This document shows positions 35,190 to 43,783 of a DNA stretch of 64,000 nt, in pieces (the first letter of the stretch is position 1; each line of letters begins with the position of its first letter). Location: assembly GCF_900100665.1 (NCBI RefSeq), contig NZ_FNCS01000004.1, positions 124,001 to 188,000 on the forward strand, written 5' to 3'. The notes below the pieces were generated by a model. The model saw only the letters and a list, made by a program, of their open reading frames with translations. It was not told the DNA's origin and searched no databases. The position numbers were made by a program, and so were the translations under genes. The stretch comes from Pelagibacterium luteolum (lineage in GTDB: Bacteria; Pseudomonadota; Alphaproteobacteria; Rhizobiales; Devosiaceae).

Positions 35190-36215
35190 ATGACCCAGAC
35201 CCATATGAAGCGCGAAATCGCCGAAATCCCGCAGGTGGTGGAGCGACTTCTGGGCGAAGGCCGCGGGGCCATCGTCGAGGCGGCCAAGGCGCTGCGCGCG
35301 GCTGATCCCGACGTCATGATCACCATAGCGCGCGGATCGTCCGACCACGCGGCGACCTATTTCAAATATGCCTGCGAGCTGACGACCGGCGTGCCTGTCG
35401 CCTCGGTCGGTCCCTCGATCGCGTCGATCTATGGCGTCGATCTGAAACTGGGGCGGGCCGGCGCGATCGGCATTTCGCAATCGGGCAAGAGCCCCGATAT
35501 CGTGGCGATGCTCGAAAGCGCGCGACGCTCTGGCGCGACGACGATCGCGATCACCAACACCGCGACATCACCACTGGCCGAGGCGGCCGATCATGTGGTC
35601 GACATCTGCGCGGGGACCGAGCAGTCCGTGGCGGCAACCAAGACCTTCGTGACCTCGGCGGTGGCCGAACTGGCGCTTCTGGCCGAATGGAGCGGCGATG
35701 AGCGGCTGGGTCGGGTGCTCGATGGTTTGCCCGAGGCGCTGGCCAACGCGCTCGACTGCGACTGGTCGGCGCTTGTCGAGGCGACGGCGGGGGTCAATTC
35801 GCTTTACGTTTTGGGACGCGGGCCGGGCGCGGCGATCGCCAGCGAGGCAGCGCTGAAGTTCAAGGAAACATCGGGGCTTCATGCCGAAGCCTATTCCACG
35901 GCCGAAGTGCTGCACGGCCCAGCGGCCATCGTTCAGCACGGGTTTCCCGTTCTGGCCCTGTGCGTGGCCGACAAGGCGCGGGAGTCGATTTTGGAAACCT
36001 GCAGCCGGCTTGCCGGGCAGGGCGGGCAGGTGTTCGTGACCGATCCGCAGCCGGGTGCGGGAACACCATTGCCGGTGGCACGGACGGGTCATCCGCTGAC
36101 CGATCCGATCGCGCTGGTTGTGTCATTCTACGGCTTTATCGAAGCGCTCTCGCGGCGGCGCGGGTTCAACCCCGACGAACCCCCGCATCTGCGTAAGGTG
36201 ACGTCGACGCTATGA
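35190..36215 (+). CDS. SIS-domain glucosamine-6-phosphate deaminase/aldose-ketose isomerase (NagB-II/AgaS-like)
   Basis: 341 aa with two SIS domains (about residues 30-160 and 195-325). Sugar-phosphate binding motifs: ARGSSDHAA, GISQSGKSPD, GTEQSVAATKTFVTS and a second-domain GRGPGAAIASEAALKFKE. It looks like the isomerase half of GlmS without the glutaminase domain, the hallmark of NagB-II/GlmD-type deaminases. It would convert GlcN-6P to Fru-6P plus ammonia. GGAG precedes the start; its stop overlaps nagA by ATGA (36212-36215). Confidence 0.87.
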   Translation: MTQTHMKREIAEIPQVVERLLGEGRGAIVEAAKALRAADPDVMITIARGSSDHAATYFKYACELTTGVPVASVGPSIASIYGVDLKLGRAGAIGISQSGKSPDIVAMLESARRSGATTIAITNTATSPLAEAADHVVDICAGTEQSVAATKTFVTSAVAELALLAEWSGDERLGRVLDGLPEALANALDCDWSALVEATAGVNSLYVLGRGPGAAIASEAALKFKETSGLHAEAYSTAEVLHGPAAIVQHGFPVLALCVADKARESILETCSRLAGQGGQVFVTDPQPGAGTPLPVARTGHPLTDPIALVVSFYGFIEALSRRRGFNPDEPPHLRKVTSTL

Positions 36216-37363
36216 GCCGGATTTCAGTCTCCGCACCGAGGATTTTCGACGGGCTGCGCTGGCATGAAGGGCGCGCGCTGCTGATCGAGAACGGTCGCAT
36301 CGCGGCGCTACTGCCGCCCGAAGATTTGCCGTCGGGGATCGCCCATACCCATATCGACGATGGCATGATCGTGCCGGGGTTCGTCGATCTTCAGGTCAAT
36401 GGCGCGGGCGGGGTGCTGTTTAATGAAGACCGGACGGTGGCGGGGCTGGAACAGCTCTGCGCAGCCAATTTTCAGTTCGGGACGACGGCGCTGCTGCCAA
36501 CGCTTGTGACCGACACGCGGGGTGTGACGCGTGAGGCGCTAGATGCCGGTGTTTCCGCGCAGGCTCAGGGCGTCAAAGGGCTCGCCGGGCTTCATATCGA
36601 GGGGCCGCATCTGTCGGTGGCGCGCAAGGGTGCGCACAATCCTGACTTCATCCGACCGATGGCGGAAGACGATCTCGAAGCGCTGATTGCGGCGCGGCGG
36701 GGGCTCGATACGCTTCTGACGACCGTCGCGGTTGAATCGGTCGGGCCCGACCAGATCGCGCGGCTGGTGCAGGCGGGGATCACGGTGTCGCTCGGGCACA
36801 CCGACACGGCGGCCGCCGGGGCTGTGATGGCGTTCGGCGCCGGAGCGACGATGGTGACGCATCTCTTCAACGCCATGAGCCAGTTGGGCAATCGGGAGCC
36901 CGGGCTGGTCGGCGCGGCGCTGGCCACTGGGGTCTGGGCCGGGCTGATCGCCGACGGCATCCATGTCGATGCGACGACCATCGGGGTGGCTTTGCGCGCC
37001 AAAAAAGGGCCGGGGCGGATTTTTCTCGTCTCTGATGCCATGTCGCCCATGGGCACCGACATGACGGGTTTTCAGCTGAACGGGCGCGAAATCGTGCGCG
37101 CCAATGGTGCGCTGCGGCTGGCCGACGGGACGCTGGCCGGAGCGGACCTCACAATGATCGCCGCGGTCCGCTACATGCACCGCACCATCGGGCTCCCGCT
37201 CGACGAGGTACTCAAGATGGCAGGGCTCTATCCCGCGCAGGCGGTGCGCCGCGCCGATACGCTCGGGCATCTGCAACCGGGCGCTGATGCGTCGCTTGTG
37301 CATCTGAGCGATGGGCTGGACGTCGAAGGCGTGTGGGTGGACGGCGAGAAGATGGTGGGGTGA
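36212..37363 (+). CDS. nagA: N-acetylglucosamine-6-phosphate deacetylase
   Basis: 383 aa amidohydrolase, normal NagA length. Motifs: VDLQVNGAGGVLFNED, LHIEGPHLSVARKGAHN (metal-binding Glu), LGHTDTAAAG, THLFNAMSQLGNREPG, IADGIHVD, and the catalytic aspartate in FLVSDAMSPMGT. Removes acetate from GlcNAc-6P to give GlcN-6P for the upstream deaminase. Translationally coupled to it by an ATGA overlap. No GlcNAc kinase is visible in the window, so phosphorylation must be supplied elsewhere. Confidence 0.94.
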   Translation: MSRISVSAPRIFDGLRWHEGRALLIENGRIAALLPPEDLPSGIAHTHIDDGMIVPGFVDLQVNGAGGVLFNEDRTVAGLEQLCAANFQFGTTALLPTLVTDTRGVTREALDAGVSAQAQGVKGLAGLHIEGPHLSVARKGAHNPDFIRPMAEDDLEALIAARRGLDTLLTTVAVESVGPDQIARLVQAGITVSLGHTDTAAAGAVMAFGAGATMVTHLFNAMSQLGNREPGLVGAALATGVWAGLIADGIHVDATTIGVALRAKKGPGRIFLVSDAMSPMGTDMTGFQLNGREIVRANGALRLADGTLAGADLTMIAAVRYMHRTIGLPLDEVLKMAGLYPAQAVRRADTLGHLQPGADASLVHLSDGLDVEGVWVDGEKMVG

Positions 37364-37451
37364 AACGCGGGGGCTTTGCAGCAAATATGGCGGTCTGACG
37401 GACTTCGATCACCAGAAACCACTGTATCTTATGGGATACAGTTCAGTAAGC

Positions 37452-37898
37452 CTACCCCGCCTTATCCAGCAGCGTATCGATTTCGCCTACGGCGTCGGCG
37501 AGGGTCGTGCGGTCGAGGACGGCGCGGGTGGCGTCGGTGACTTTGGCGAAGACGTGGCGGATTTCGCAGTCGGCTTCGCTCTTGCAATCGACGCAGCGGC
37601 GGTAGGCGATTTTCGAGAGGCACGGGAGCGGAGCGATGGGGCCGTCGATGGTGCGCAGGACTTCGCCAAAACTGATGTCGGCGGGCGACTTGAGCAGCAG
37701 ATAGCCGCCGGACTTGCCGCGCTTGGACATGACGACGCCGCTGCGCTTGAGTTCGAGCAGGATCTGCTCGAGGAATTTTTTCGGAATGTCCTGGCTGGTC
37801 GCGATCTCAGAAATCATAAGGCTTTCGCCGTGCCCCGCCCGCGTTAGCGCGACAAGAGCACGCAACGCGTAACGGGCCTTTTGCGAAATCATCGACAT
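37452..37898 (-). CDS. Rrf2-family transcriptional regulator
   Basis: 148 aa. Winged HTH beginning MISQKARYALRALVALTR with IATSQDIPKKFLEQILLELK as recognition region. The C-terminal half carries four cysteines spaced C-x8-C-x2-C-x5-C (PCLSKIAYRRCVDCKSEADC), a pattern compatible with an iron-sulfur cluster as in IscR/NsrR relatives. I use the start at 37898 (MSMISQ); 37892 is equally possible. Divergent from the VOC protein gene. Signal and targets are unknown. Confidence 0.88.
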   Translation of the reverse strand: MSMISQKARYALRALVALTRAGHGESLMISEIATSQDIPKKFLEQILLELKRSGVVMSKRGKSGGYLLLKSPADISFGEVLRTIDGPIAPLPCLSKIAYRRCVDCKSEADCEIRHVFAKVTDATRAVLDRTTLADAVGEIDTLLDKAG

Positions 37899-38031
37899 CG
37901 AAACGATTGTGCTCTTTGCGCGGGGAAATGTGGTCGATCTGTCATAATCGCCAAGAGCGCGGGGTGCAACCGTCAAACATCTTGACGTGATTGGGGAAAG
38001 AGCGGTCAATGCTGTAATGGAGGGCGGACTT

Positions 38032-38400
38032 ATGGCCAAGGCGACCGGTATTGGCGGCGTGTTTTTTCGCGCGGGCGACACGAGCGCACTCGCGAAATGG
38101 TATGAAACACATCTTGGCGTGACCGAGTACTGGCAGCAGGAAGCCGGGTTCACCGTCTTTGCGCCGTTCAAGCGCGAGAGCGACTATTTCCCCGCTGAAA
38201 AACAGTGGATGATCAATTTCCGCGTCAACGATCTCGACGCACTGATCGCCTCGCTGGTCATCGCCGGTATCGCGGTGGAAACCCGCGAGGAATGGGACAG
38301 CCCGGAGACGGGGCGGTTCGCGCGCATCTACGATCCCGAGGGTAATGCCATCGAACTGTGGGAGCCGGTGGCGCCGCCGCCGCTGGAGCGGTCGGTCTAG
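38032..38400 (+). CDS. VOC (glyoxalase/bleomycin-resistance fold) family protein
   Basis: 122 aa, single VOC module pair. GIGGVFFRAGDTSALAKWYETHLGV is the typical first beta-alpha unit and RFARIYDPEGNAIELWEP the last, with the usual metal-ligand Glu (IELWEP). The first position where glyoxalases carry His is not evident, so catalytic type is unsure. The start at 38032 (MAKATG) best fits the family; upstream in-frame ATGs at 38017 and 37987 exist. Confidence 0.85.
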   Translation: MAKATGIGGVFFRAGDTSALAKWYETHLGVTEYWQQEAGFTVFAPFKRESDYFPAEKQWMINFRVNDLDALIASLVIAGIAVETREEWDSPETGRFARIYDPEGNAIELWEPVAPPPLERSV

Positions 38401-38487
38401 GCTTGGTGCGGGGCGTTATGGCGTGGGATCAGCAGCGGTATTTGGCGCTATTCTGCCACGAACGTCTTCATTGCGGTTAGCTGCGTA

Positions 38488-38527
38488 ACGGATCCCGGGG
38501 TCAAGCCCCGAGGATGACGGTTGGGGG
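38488..38527. repeat. Dispersed palindromic repeat copy
   Basis: Reads GGATCCCGGGGTCAAGCCCC then GAGGATGACGGTTGG. It lies between the VOC gene and the convergent aldo/keto reductase gene and may serve as a shared terminator hairpin. Confidence 0.6.
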
Positions 38528-38541
38528 ACGGTCTTTGCCGA

Positions 38542-39489
38542 TCAGCGACCGGCGGCCGTCAGGCGATTGAGCTGATCGCCGGTAAGGCTCAGGCGTGCGC
38601 CGCGGGCGAGGCTTTCGACCTGAGCGACCGAGGTGGCCGAGGCGATGGGGGCGGTGACGCCGGGTTGAGCGGCGAGCCAGGCGAGCGCGATCTCGGCATG
38701 GGCCGCGCCGGTCTCTCTAGCGACTTCATCCATGGTGGCGAGGATTTTGAGGCCCTTGGCATCGAGAAATTTCGCCATGCCCGGGCCGCGTGCCGATTTG
38801 GAGAAGTCCGCTTCCGAGCGATATTTGCCCGTGAGAAAGCCCGCGGCCAAACCCCAATAGACGATGACGCCGATCTCCTCGTCGGTCACCAGCTCCTGCA
38901 CGGCGCCCTCGAATTTGTCGCGCGCGTAGAGGTTGTATTCGTTTTGCAGCACTTCGTAGCGCGGCAGGCCGTGTTCGGCCGAGGCCTGAAGCGCGGAGCG
39001 CAGGAGGTCGGTATCGTAGTTCGAGCAGCCGATATGGCCGACTTTGCCGCTGGAAATGAGATTCTCGAAGGCGCGAAGGGTTTCTTCATGCGTCACGCTG
39101 GGGTCGGGCCAGTGTGCGAAATAGAGATCGATGTGATCGGTGCCGAGGCGGCGCAGCGAATCTTCGGCAGATCTTTCGATATAGGACGCCGAAAGGTCTT
39201 TCGGGCCACCGTCAAAGCGCGTGCCGACCTTGGTGGCGAGCGTAACGGCGTCGCGGTTGCCGCGCGCCTTGAGCCAGGCGCCGATGATGGTTTCGGATTC
39301 TCCACCCGAATTGCCCGCAACCCAGAGGGAATAGGAATCGGCGGTGTCGATCATCGAGAACCCGTTGGCGATGAAGGCATCGAGAACGGCAAAGCTTTGA
39401 TCCTGATCGAGGGTCCAGCCAAAAACGTTGCCGCCCAGAACGAGGGGTTCGATCTCGATATTGGTGCGGCCGAGGGGGCGGAGAGTCAT
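38542..39489 (-). CDS. Aldo/keto reductase
   Basis: 315 aa TIM-barrel NADPH oxidoreductase. MTLRPLGRTNIEIEPLVLGGNVFGWTLD at the start, catalytic tetrad regions FSMIDTADSYSLW (Asp, Tyr), TLATKVGTRFDGG (Lys) and LYFAHWPDP (His). Related to the plant potassium-channel-beta/YajO-type AKRs. The start at 39489 agrees with the family; the longer frame upstream is ignored. Substrate unknown. Confidence 0.9.
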   Translation of the reverse strand: MTLRPLGRTNIEIEPLVLGGNVFGWTLDQDQSFAVLDAFIANGFSMIDTADSYSLWVAGNSGGESETIIGAWLKARGNRDAVTLATKVGTRFDGGPKDLSASYIERSAEDSLRRLGTDHIDLYFAHWPDPSVTHEETLRAFENLISSGKVGHIGCSNYDTDLLRSALQASAEHGLPRYEVLQNEYNLYARDKFEGAVQELVTDEEIGVIVYWGLAAGFLTGKYRSEADFSKSARGPGMAKFLDAKGLKILATMDEVARETGAAHAEIALAWLAAQPGVTAPIASATSVAQVESLARGARLSLTGDQLNRLTAAGR

Positions 39490-40075
39490 GGCAAGCCTTT
39501 CGGATGATGTGGACACCGCGAGGAGCGGAGCGGGGCGTGTAACCAGCCTATGGACGGGCGCGCGCTGACACAACCCATGCTTTACGCGCCGTAAACGCTG
39601 GCGATTCTTAAGCCTGCCAAAGGCGATATGCAGCACGTTCCGCACTGCGCAGAGGCTGCGCACAAAAAAAATTTTGCCAAAAATTTTGGCACATCGTACC
39701 GTGGCGTACGCCGCTCTTGCCCGGAAATCAGGGGCTTTTTGACCGGATGGTCAAGAAAGGGCAGTAAGGTTGACGTAAACGACCCCCACTTCCCCATTGC
39801 GCGATCACAGAAAAGACGCTTTGTTGCGGCCTCGGCGCGCAGCGGGAACCCGTTGCTGGCCCCAAGTCGCAGGGAGGGATCATCATGCAAAACAATCCCT
39901 GCACAAAGATCAACAGAGAGCGCCTTGCCGTCTGACCGTGCCGCTTCGACATACGCGACCCCAGAGTCGATATATCGTTTCGCCGGTGACTGGCGGAGCG
40001 CTATCTGAGTGATGGATTTCGCCACCGGTGGTCAATGGCCACCGGTGGCGGACAACTCAAGGGGAACTATCAAAC
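39490..40075. other. Long intergenic region upstream of the dipeptide operon
   Basis: 586 bp. Both strands have open frames of 120-150 codons, but they overlap one another, lack ribosome binding sites and have unremarkable compositions, so I see no convincing gene. The 3' end holds the twin CCACCGGTGG palindromes (40022-40048) and the ribosome binding site of the binding-protein gene. Promoter elements are probably within the last 250 bp but I cannot place them firmly. Confidence 0.5.
40022..40048. promoter_or_regulatory. Tandem CCACCGGTGG palindromes in the leader of the peptide-transport operon
   Basis: Two copies of the 10-bp palindrome, at 40022-40031 and 40039-40048, spaced 17 bp start to start. 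They can also pair with each other as an RNA hairpin with a short loop. They end 27 bp before the start codon and just ahead of the AAGGGG ribosome binding site, so an operator or leader control element is likely. Confidence 0.55.
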
Positions 40076-41653
40076 ATGCGTATTTCGCTTAAAGCTATCG
40101 TGGCCGGCCTCATGGCCACCTCCATGATCGCTGGTGCTGCCAATGCGGAGACACTGCGCTGGGCCCGTCAATCGGACGCCCTGACGCTCGACCCGCACTC
40201 CCAGAACCAGGGTGTGACACACACTTTCAACCACCACATTTATGAAACGCTCCTCGACCGCGACGTCGAAGGCACGCTTCAGCCGCGCCTGGCGACCGAT
40301 TGGTACGTCAAGGAAGGCGACGACACCGTCTGGGTCTTCGAGCTGCGCGAAGGCGTGACGTTCCATGGTGGTGAAGAGTTCACGGCCGACGACGTCGTGT
40401 TCTCGATCGAGCGCGCCAAGAGCGCGAACTCCAATATGCGTCAGCTTCACGCCGACGTGGAAAGCGCGACGGCTGTCGACGACTACACAGTCGAAATCCA
40501 GATGGCCGGCCCCTCGCCGCTCTATCCCAACAACGTGACCAACACCTTCATCATGGATCGCGGCTGGTCGGAAGAAAACGACCTGATCGAAGTCCAGGAT
40601 TTTGCTGCTGGTGAAGAAAACTTCGCCGTGCGCAACACCAACGGCACCGGTCCTTACATTCTGACCGAGCGTGACCCGGACGTGCGTTCGGTTCTGACGG
40701 TCAACGAAGACTGGTGGGGCGAGGCTCCGCAGGTCACCGAAATCATCTACACCCCGATCGCCGACAACGCGACCCGCATCGCGGCGCTCCTGTCGGGCGA
40801 AGTCGATCTCGTCCAGGACGTTCCCGTCCAGGATATCGATCGTCTTGCCGGCACCCAGGGCATCAAGGTCGAAACCGGCCCGGAAAACCGGACCATCTAT
40901 TTCGGCTATGCAATGGATGACGAGCCGCTGATCTCGTCCAACATCACCGACGAAAATCCCTTCGCGAACCCGCTGGTCCGTGAAGCCATGGATCTGGTCG
41001 TCGACCGTGACGCCATCCGTCAGGTCGTGATGCGTGGACAGTCGATCCCCACTTGCGTCAACATGCCTCCATTCGTTGACGGCTGGACCGAAGAGCTGAG
41101 CGCCTGCCCGGCGGTCGATGTCGAGCGCGCCAACGAACTGATGGCAGAAGCCGGTTACCCCGACGGGTTCTCGGTGACCCTCGACACGCCGAACGACCGC
41201 TACGTAAACGACGAAGCAATCTCGCAGGCCGTCGTCGGCATGCTCGGCCAGATCGGCATCGATGTGACCCTCGCATCGCGTCCCGTGGCTCAGCATTCGC
41301 CGCTGATCCTCGAAAACCAGACCGACTTCTATCTCCTCGGCTGGGGCGTTCCGACCTTTGACTCGGCCTATATCTTCAACGATCTGGTTCACACCAAGAC
41401 CGATGAATACGGCACCTACAATATCGGTCTCTATTCGAACCCTGAAGTCGACGCGATGATCGAGGAACTCGGTGTCATGACCGACCTCGAAGCGCGTGCC
41501 GGCGTCGTGGCCGATATCTGGGAGCAGGTTCAGGAAGACCGCGTGTTCCTCACCATCCACGTCCAGGAACTGGCCTACGCGATGAGCGACGACCTGACGC
41601 TCGCCGTGCATCCTGAAAATCAGCCGAACATGACGAGCGTCGTCATCGAGTAG
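40076..41653 (+). CDS. dppA: Dipeptide-type ABC transporter substrate-binding protein
   Basis: 525 aa SBP_bac_5 protein. Signal peptide MRISLKAIVAGLMATSMIAG to about ANAE. Family pattern: WARQSDALTLDPHSQNQG, VFELREGVTFHGGEEFTADDVVFSIERA, RNTNGTGPYILTERDPD, VREAMDLVVDRDAI. Length and gene order match DppA-like peptide-binding proteins. The start at 40076 has AAGGGG upstream. A terminator-like hairpin follows before the permease genes. Confidence 0.9.
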   Translation: MRISLKAIVAGLMATSMIAGAANAETLRWARQSDALTLDPHSQNQGVTHTFNHHIYETLLDRDVEGTLQPRLATDWYVKEGDDTVWVFELREGVTFHGGEEFTADDVVFSIERAKSANSNMRQLHADVESATAVDDYTVEIQMAGPSPLYPNNVTNTFIMDRGWSEENDLIEVQDFAAGEENFAVRNTNGTGPYILTERDPDVRSVLTVNEDWWGEAPQVTEIIYTPIADNATRIAALLSGEVDLVQDVPVQDIDRLAGTQGIKVETGPENRTIYFGYAMDDEPLISSNITDENPFANPLVREAMDLVVDRDAIRQVVMRGQSIPTCVNMPPFVDGWTEELSACPAVDVERANELMAEAGYPDGFSVTLDTPNDRYVNDEAISQAVVGMLGQIGIDVTLASRPVAQHSPLILENQTDFYLLGWGVPTFDSAYIFNDLVHTKTDEYGTYNIGLYSNPEVDAMIEELGVMTDLEARAGVVADIWEQVQEDRVFLTIHVQELAYAMSDDLTLAVHPENQPNMTSVVIE

Positions 41654-41673
41654 TCTGATCGCAATCGATTGGC

Positions 41674-41718
41674 GCCGCGCCATGGCTCTGATAGGGACCA
41701 TGGCGCGGCGTTTTGTTT
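41674..41718 (+). terminator. Terminator/attenuator after the binding-protein gene
   Basis: Arms GCCGCGCCATGG (41674-41685) and CCATGGCGCGGC (41698-41709) are perfect 12-bp complements with a 12-nt loop, followed by GTTTTGTTT. A classic intrinsic terminator located inside the operon, likely partial, lowering permease expression. Confidence 0.8.
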
Positions 41719-41858
41719 GATCCGCCGCCGTCCGCTGGCCATGAGCCATTCGATTTGTAGCGGCCCGGTTTTCCTGTACAGTCCATAATGCCGGAACGGG
41801 ATGCACCGGGCACCCGCACACCCCGGCTTTGCGCAAAGCCTCAACGGAGACCACCTCG

Positions 41859-42842
41859 ATGTTGGCCTTCATTTTAACGCGTCTCGGGCAATCCGTCCTC
41901 GTGATGCTCGCCGTATCGCTTATCTCTTTCATCATGTTCCGCTATGTCGGCGACCCTGTGGCCTCTCTGGTGTCCCAGGAAGCCTCGATCGCCGATCAGG
42001 AGCAGTTGCGCGAACGGCTCGGTCTCAACGACCCGTTCTACGAGCAGTTCTTCAGGTTCGTCTGGAACGCCATTCAGGGCAATTTCGGCATCTCTTACAG
42101 GCTACAGACGCCTGTCGCCGAATTGATCATGTCGCGCCTGCCGGCCACCATCGAACTCGCCATGACCTCGGCGCTGATCGCTCTGGTTTTCGGCATCGTC
42201 CTGGGCGTCTTTACCGCGCTCAACCGCAAGAACCCCTTTGCTGCCGGCATCATGGCCTTCTCGCTGATCGGGGTGTCGCTGCCGACCTTCCTGATCGGTA
42301 TCGGGCTGATCTACGTCTTTGCCGTCGAGCTGCAATGGTTGCCCAGTTTCGGGCGTGGTGCGGTGGTCGATCTGGGGTGGTGGCGAACGGGCTTTCTGAC
42401 CGAAACCGGCCTGCGCTCGATCATCTTGCCGGCCATTACGCTCTCGCTGTTCCAGTTGACGCTGATCATGCGGTTGGTGCGTGCCGAAATGCTCGAAGTG
42501 CTGCGGCAGGACTATATCAAGTTCGCCCGGGCGCGCGGCCTCTCCAAGCGGGCCATCAATTTCTCGCATGCGCTGAAAAACACACTGGTTCCGGTGATCA
42601 CCATCGCCGGCCTGCAGCTGGGCTCGATCATCACCGGAGCATTGATCACCGAGACGGTGTTCCAGTGGCCCGGTATCGGCTCGCTGTTCCTCTCATCAGT
42701 GGCCGTCGTCGACGTGCCGGTGATGGCGGCGTATCTGATTTTCGTCGGCTTTGTCTTTGTGATCATCAATCTGATCGTGGACATTTTGTACTACGTCGTT
42801 GATCCGCGCCTGCGCATCGGCGGCACGGCCAAGGGGCACTGA
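41859..42842 (+). CDS. dppB: Dipeptide ABC transporter permease DppB type
   Basis: 327 aa, six predicted transmembrane segments. MLAFILTRLGQSVLVMLAVSLISFIMF at the N-terminus, loop with RERLGLNDPFYEQFF, EAA-type loop DYIKFARARGLSKRAINFSHALKN and C-terminal NLIVDILYYVVDPRLR, all DppB hallmarks. The start at 41859 has GGAGACC upstream; a ten-residue longer form is less likely. Confidence 0.93.
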   Translation: MLAFILTRLGQSVLVMLAVSLISFIMFRYVGDPVASLVSQEASIADQEQLRERLGLNDPFYEQFFRFVWNAIQGNFGISYRLQTPVAELIMSRLPATIELAMTSALIALVFGIVLGVFTALNRKNPFAAGIMAFSLIGVSLPTFLIGIGLIYVFAVELQWLPSFGRGAVVDLGWWRTGFLTETGLRSIILPAITLSLFQLTLIMRLVRAEMLEVLRQDYIKFARARGLSKRAINFSHALKNTLVPVITIAGLQLGSIITGALITETVFQWPGIGSLFLSSVAVVDVPVMAAYLIFVGFVFVIINLIVDILYYVVDPRLRIGGTAKGH

Positions 42843-42844
42843 CC

Positions 42845-43783
42845 ATGACCGACATCACACCTTCCGCCCCCAAGGGCCGCATCGGCAAGATCATCGATTC
42901 CGATGTGTTCTATTCCTATCGCACATCGCCAGTGGCGATCATCGCGTCGATCATTGCGACCATTTTGGTCCTGGGCGCGCTGTTTGCGCCCTGGATCGCG
43001 CCCTATGATCCGTTCAATCCGCGTACGCTCAATCTCATGAACGGGTTTACCCCGCCCATGAGCGAGAGCTTTACGGGCAATTTCTTCCTGTTCGGGTCCG
43101 ACCACCAGGGCCGCGACGTGTTCTCTGCCATTCTTTACGGCAGCCGCGTCTCGCTGATGGTGGGACTTTCGGCGATCATGTTCGCCATGGTGCTCGGCGT
43201 CTCGCTGGGCCTGATCGCGGGCTATCGCGGCGGGCTGACCGACACCGTGATCATGCGCATCGCCGACGTGCAGCTCTCCTTCCCCTCGATTCTGATCGCG
43301 CTTTTGATCTTTGGTGTGGCGCGCGGCATCATTCCGCCGAGCCAGCAGGAGTCCATGGCGATCTTCGTTCTGATCTTTGCCATCGGCTTGTCGGACTGGG
43401 CGCAGTTTGCGCGCACCGTGCGCGGCACGACGATGGTGGAAAAGCAGAAGGACTATGTGTCGGCCGCCCGTATCCTAGGGGTCAAGCCGATCTTCATCCT
43501 GATCCGTCACATCCTGCCCAATGTCGTGGGTCCGGTGCTGGTTATTGCGACCATCGGTCTGGCCCTTGCGATCATCGCCGAAGCGACGCTGTCGTTCCTC
43601 GGTGTCGGCGTGCCGCCAACCCAGCCCTCGCTGGGCACGCTGATCCGCATCGGGCAGCAATTCCTGTTTTCGGGCGAATGGTGGATCCTGTTCTACCCAG
43701 CCGTGACGCTGATCCTGCTCGCCCTGTCGGTCAACCTGCTCGGTGACTGGCTCCGTGACGCACTGAACCCGAGGCTCCGCTGA
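42845..43783 (+). CDS. dppC: Dipeptide ABC transporter permease DppC type
   Basis: 312 aa. N-terminal transmembrane helix (PVAIIASIIATILVLGALFAPW), FGSDHQGRDVFSAILYGSRVSL after the periplasmic loop, EAA-type loop DYVSAARILGVKPIFILIRHILPN, and C-terminal NLLGDWLRDALNPRLR. Separated by two bases from dppB, and its stop shares one base with the next ATG. Confidence 0.94.
   Translation: MTDITPSAPKGRIGKIIDSDVFYSYRTSPVAIIASIIATILVLGALFAPWIAPYDPFNPRTLNLMNGFTPPMSESFTGNFFLFGSDHQGRDVFSAILYGSRVSLMVGLSAIMFAMVLGVSLGLIAGYRGGLTDTVIMRIADVQLSFPSILIALLIFGVARGIIPPSQQESMAIFVLIFAIGLSDWAQFARTVRGTTMVEKQKDYVSAARILGVKPIFILIRHILPNVVGPVLVIATIGLALAIIAEATLSFLGVGVPPTQPSLGTLIRIGQQFLFSGEWWILFYPAVTLILLALSVNLLGDWLRDALNPRLR

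Noticed and set aside
39582-40025. Minus-strand open frame of 147 codons (and a 126-codon plus-strand frame over the same bases)
   Set aside because: No ribosome binding site, mutual overlap, cysteine-rich unstructured translation and overlap with the leader palindromes of the downstream operon.
40070-41935. Antisense open frame of 621 codons opposite dppA
   Set aside because: Typical shadow frame of a GC-rich gene; the plus strand encodes a clear binding protein with signal peptide.
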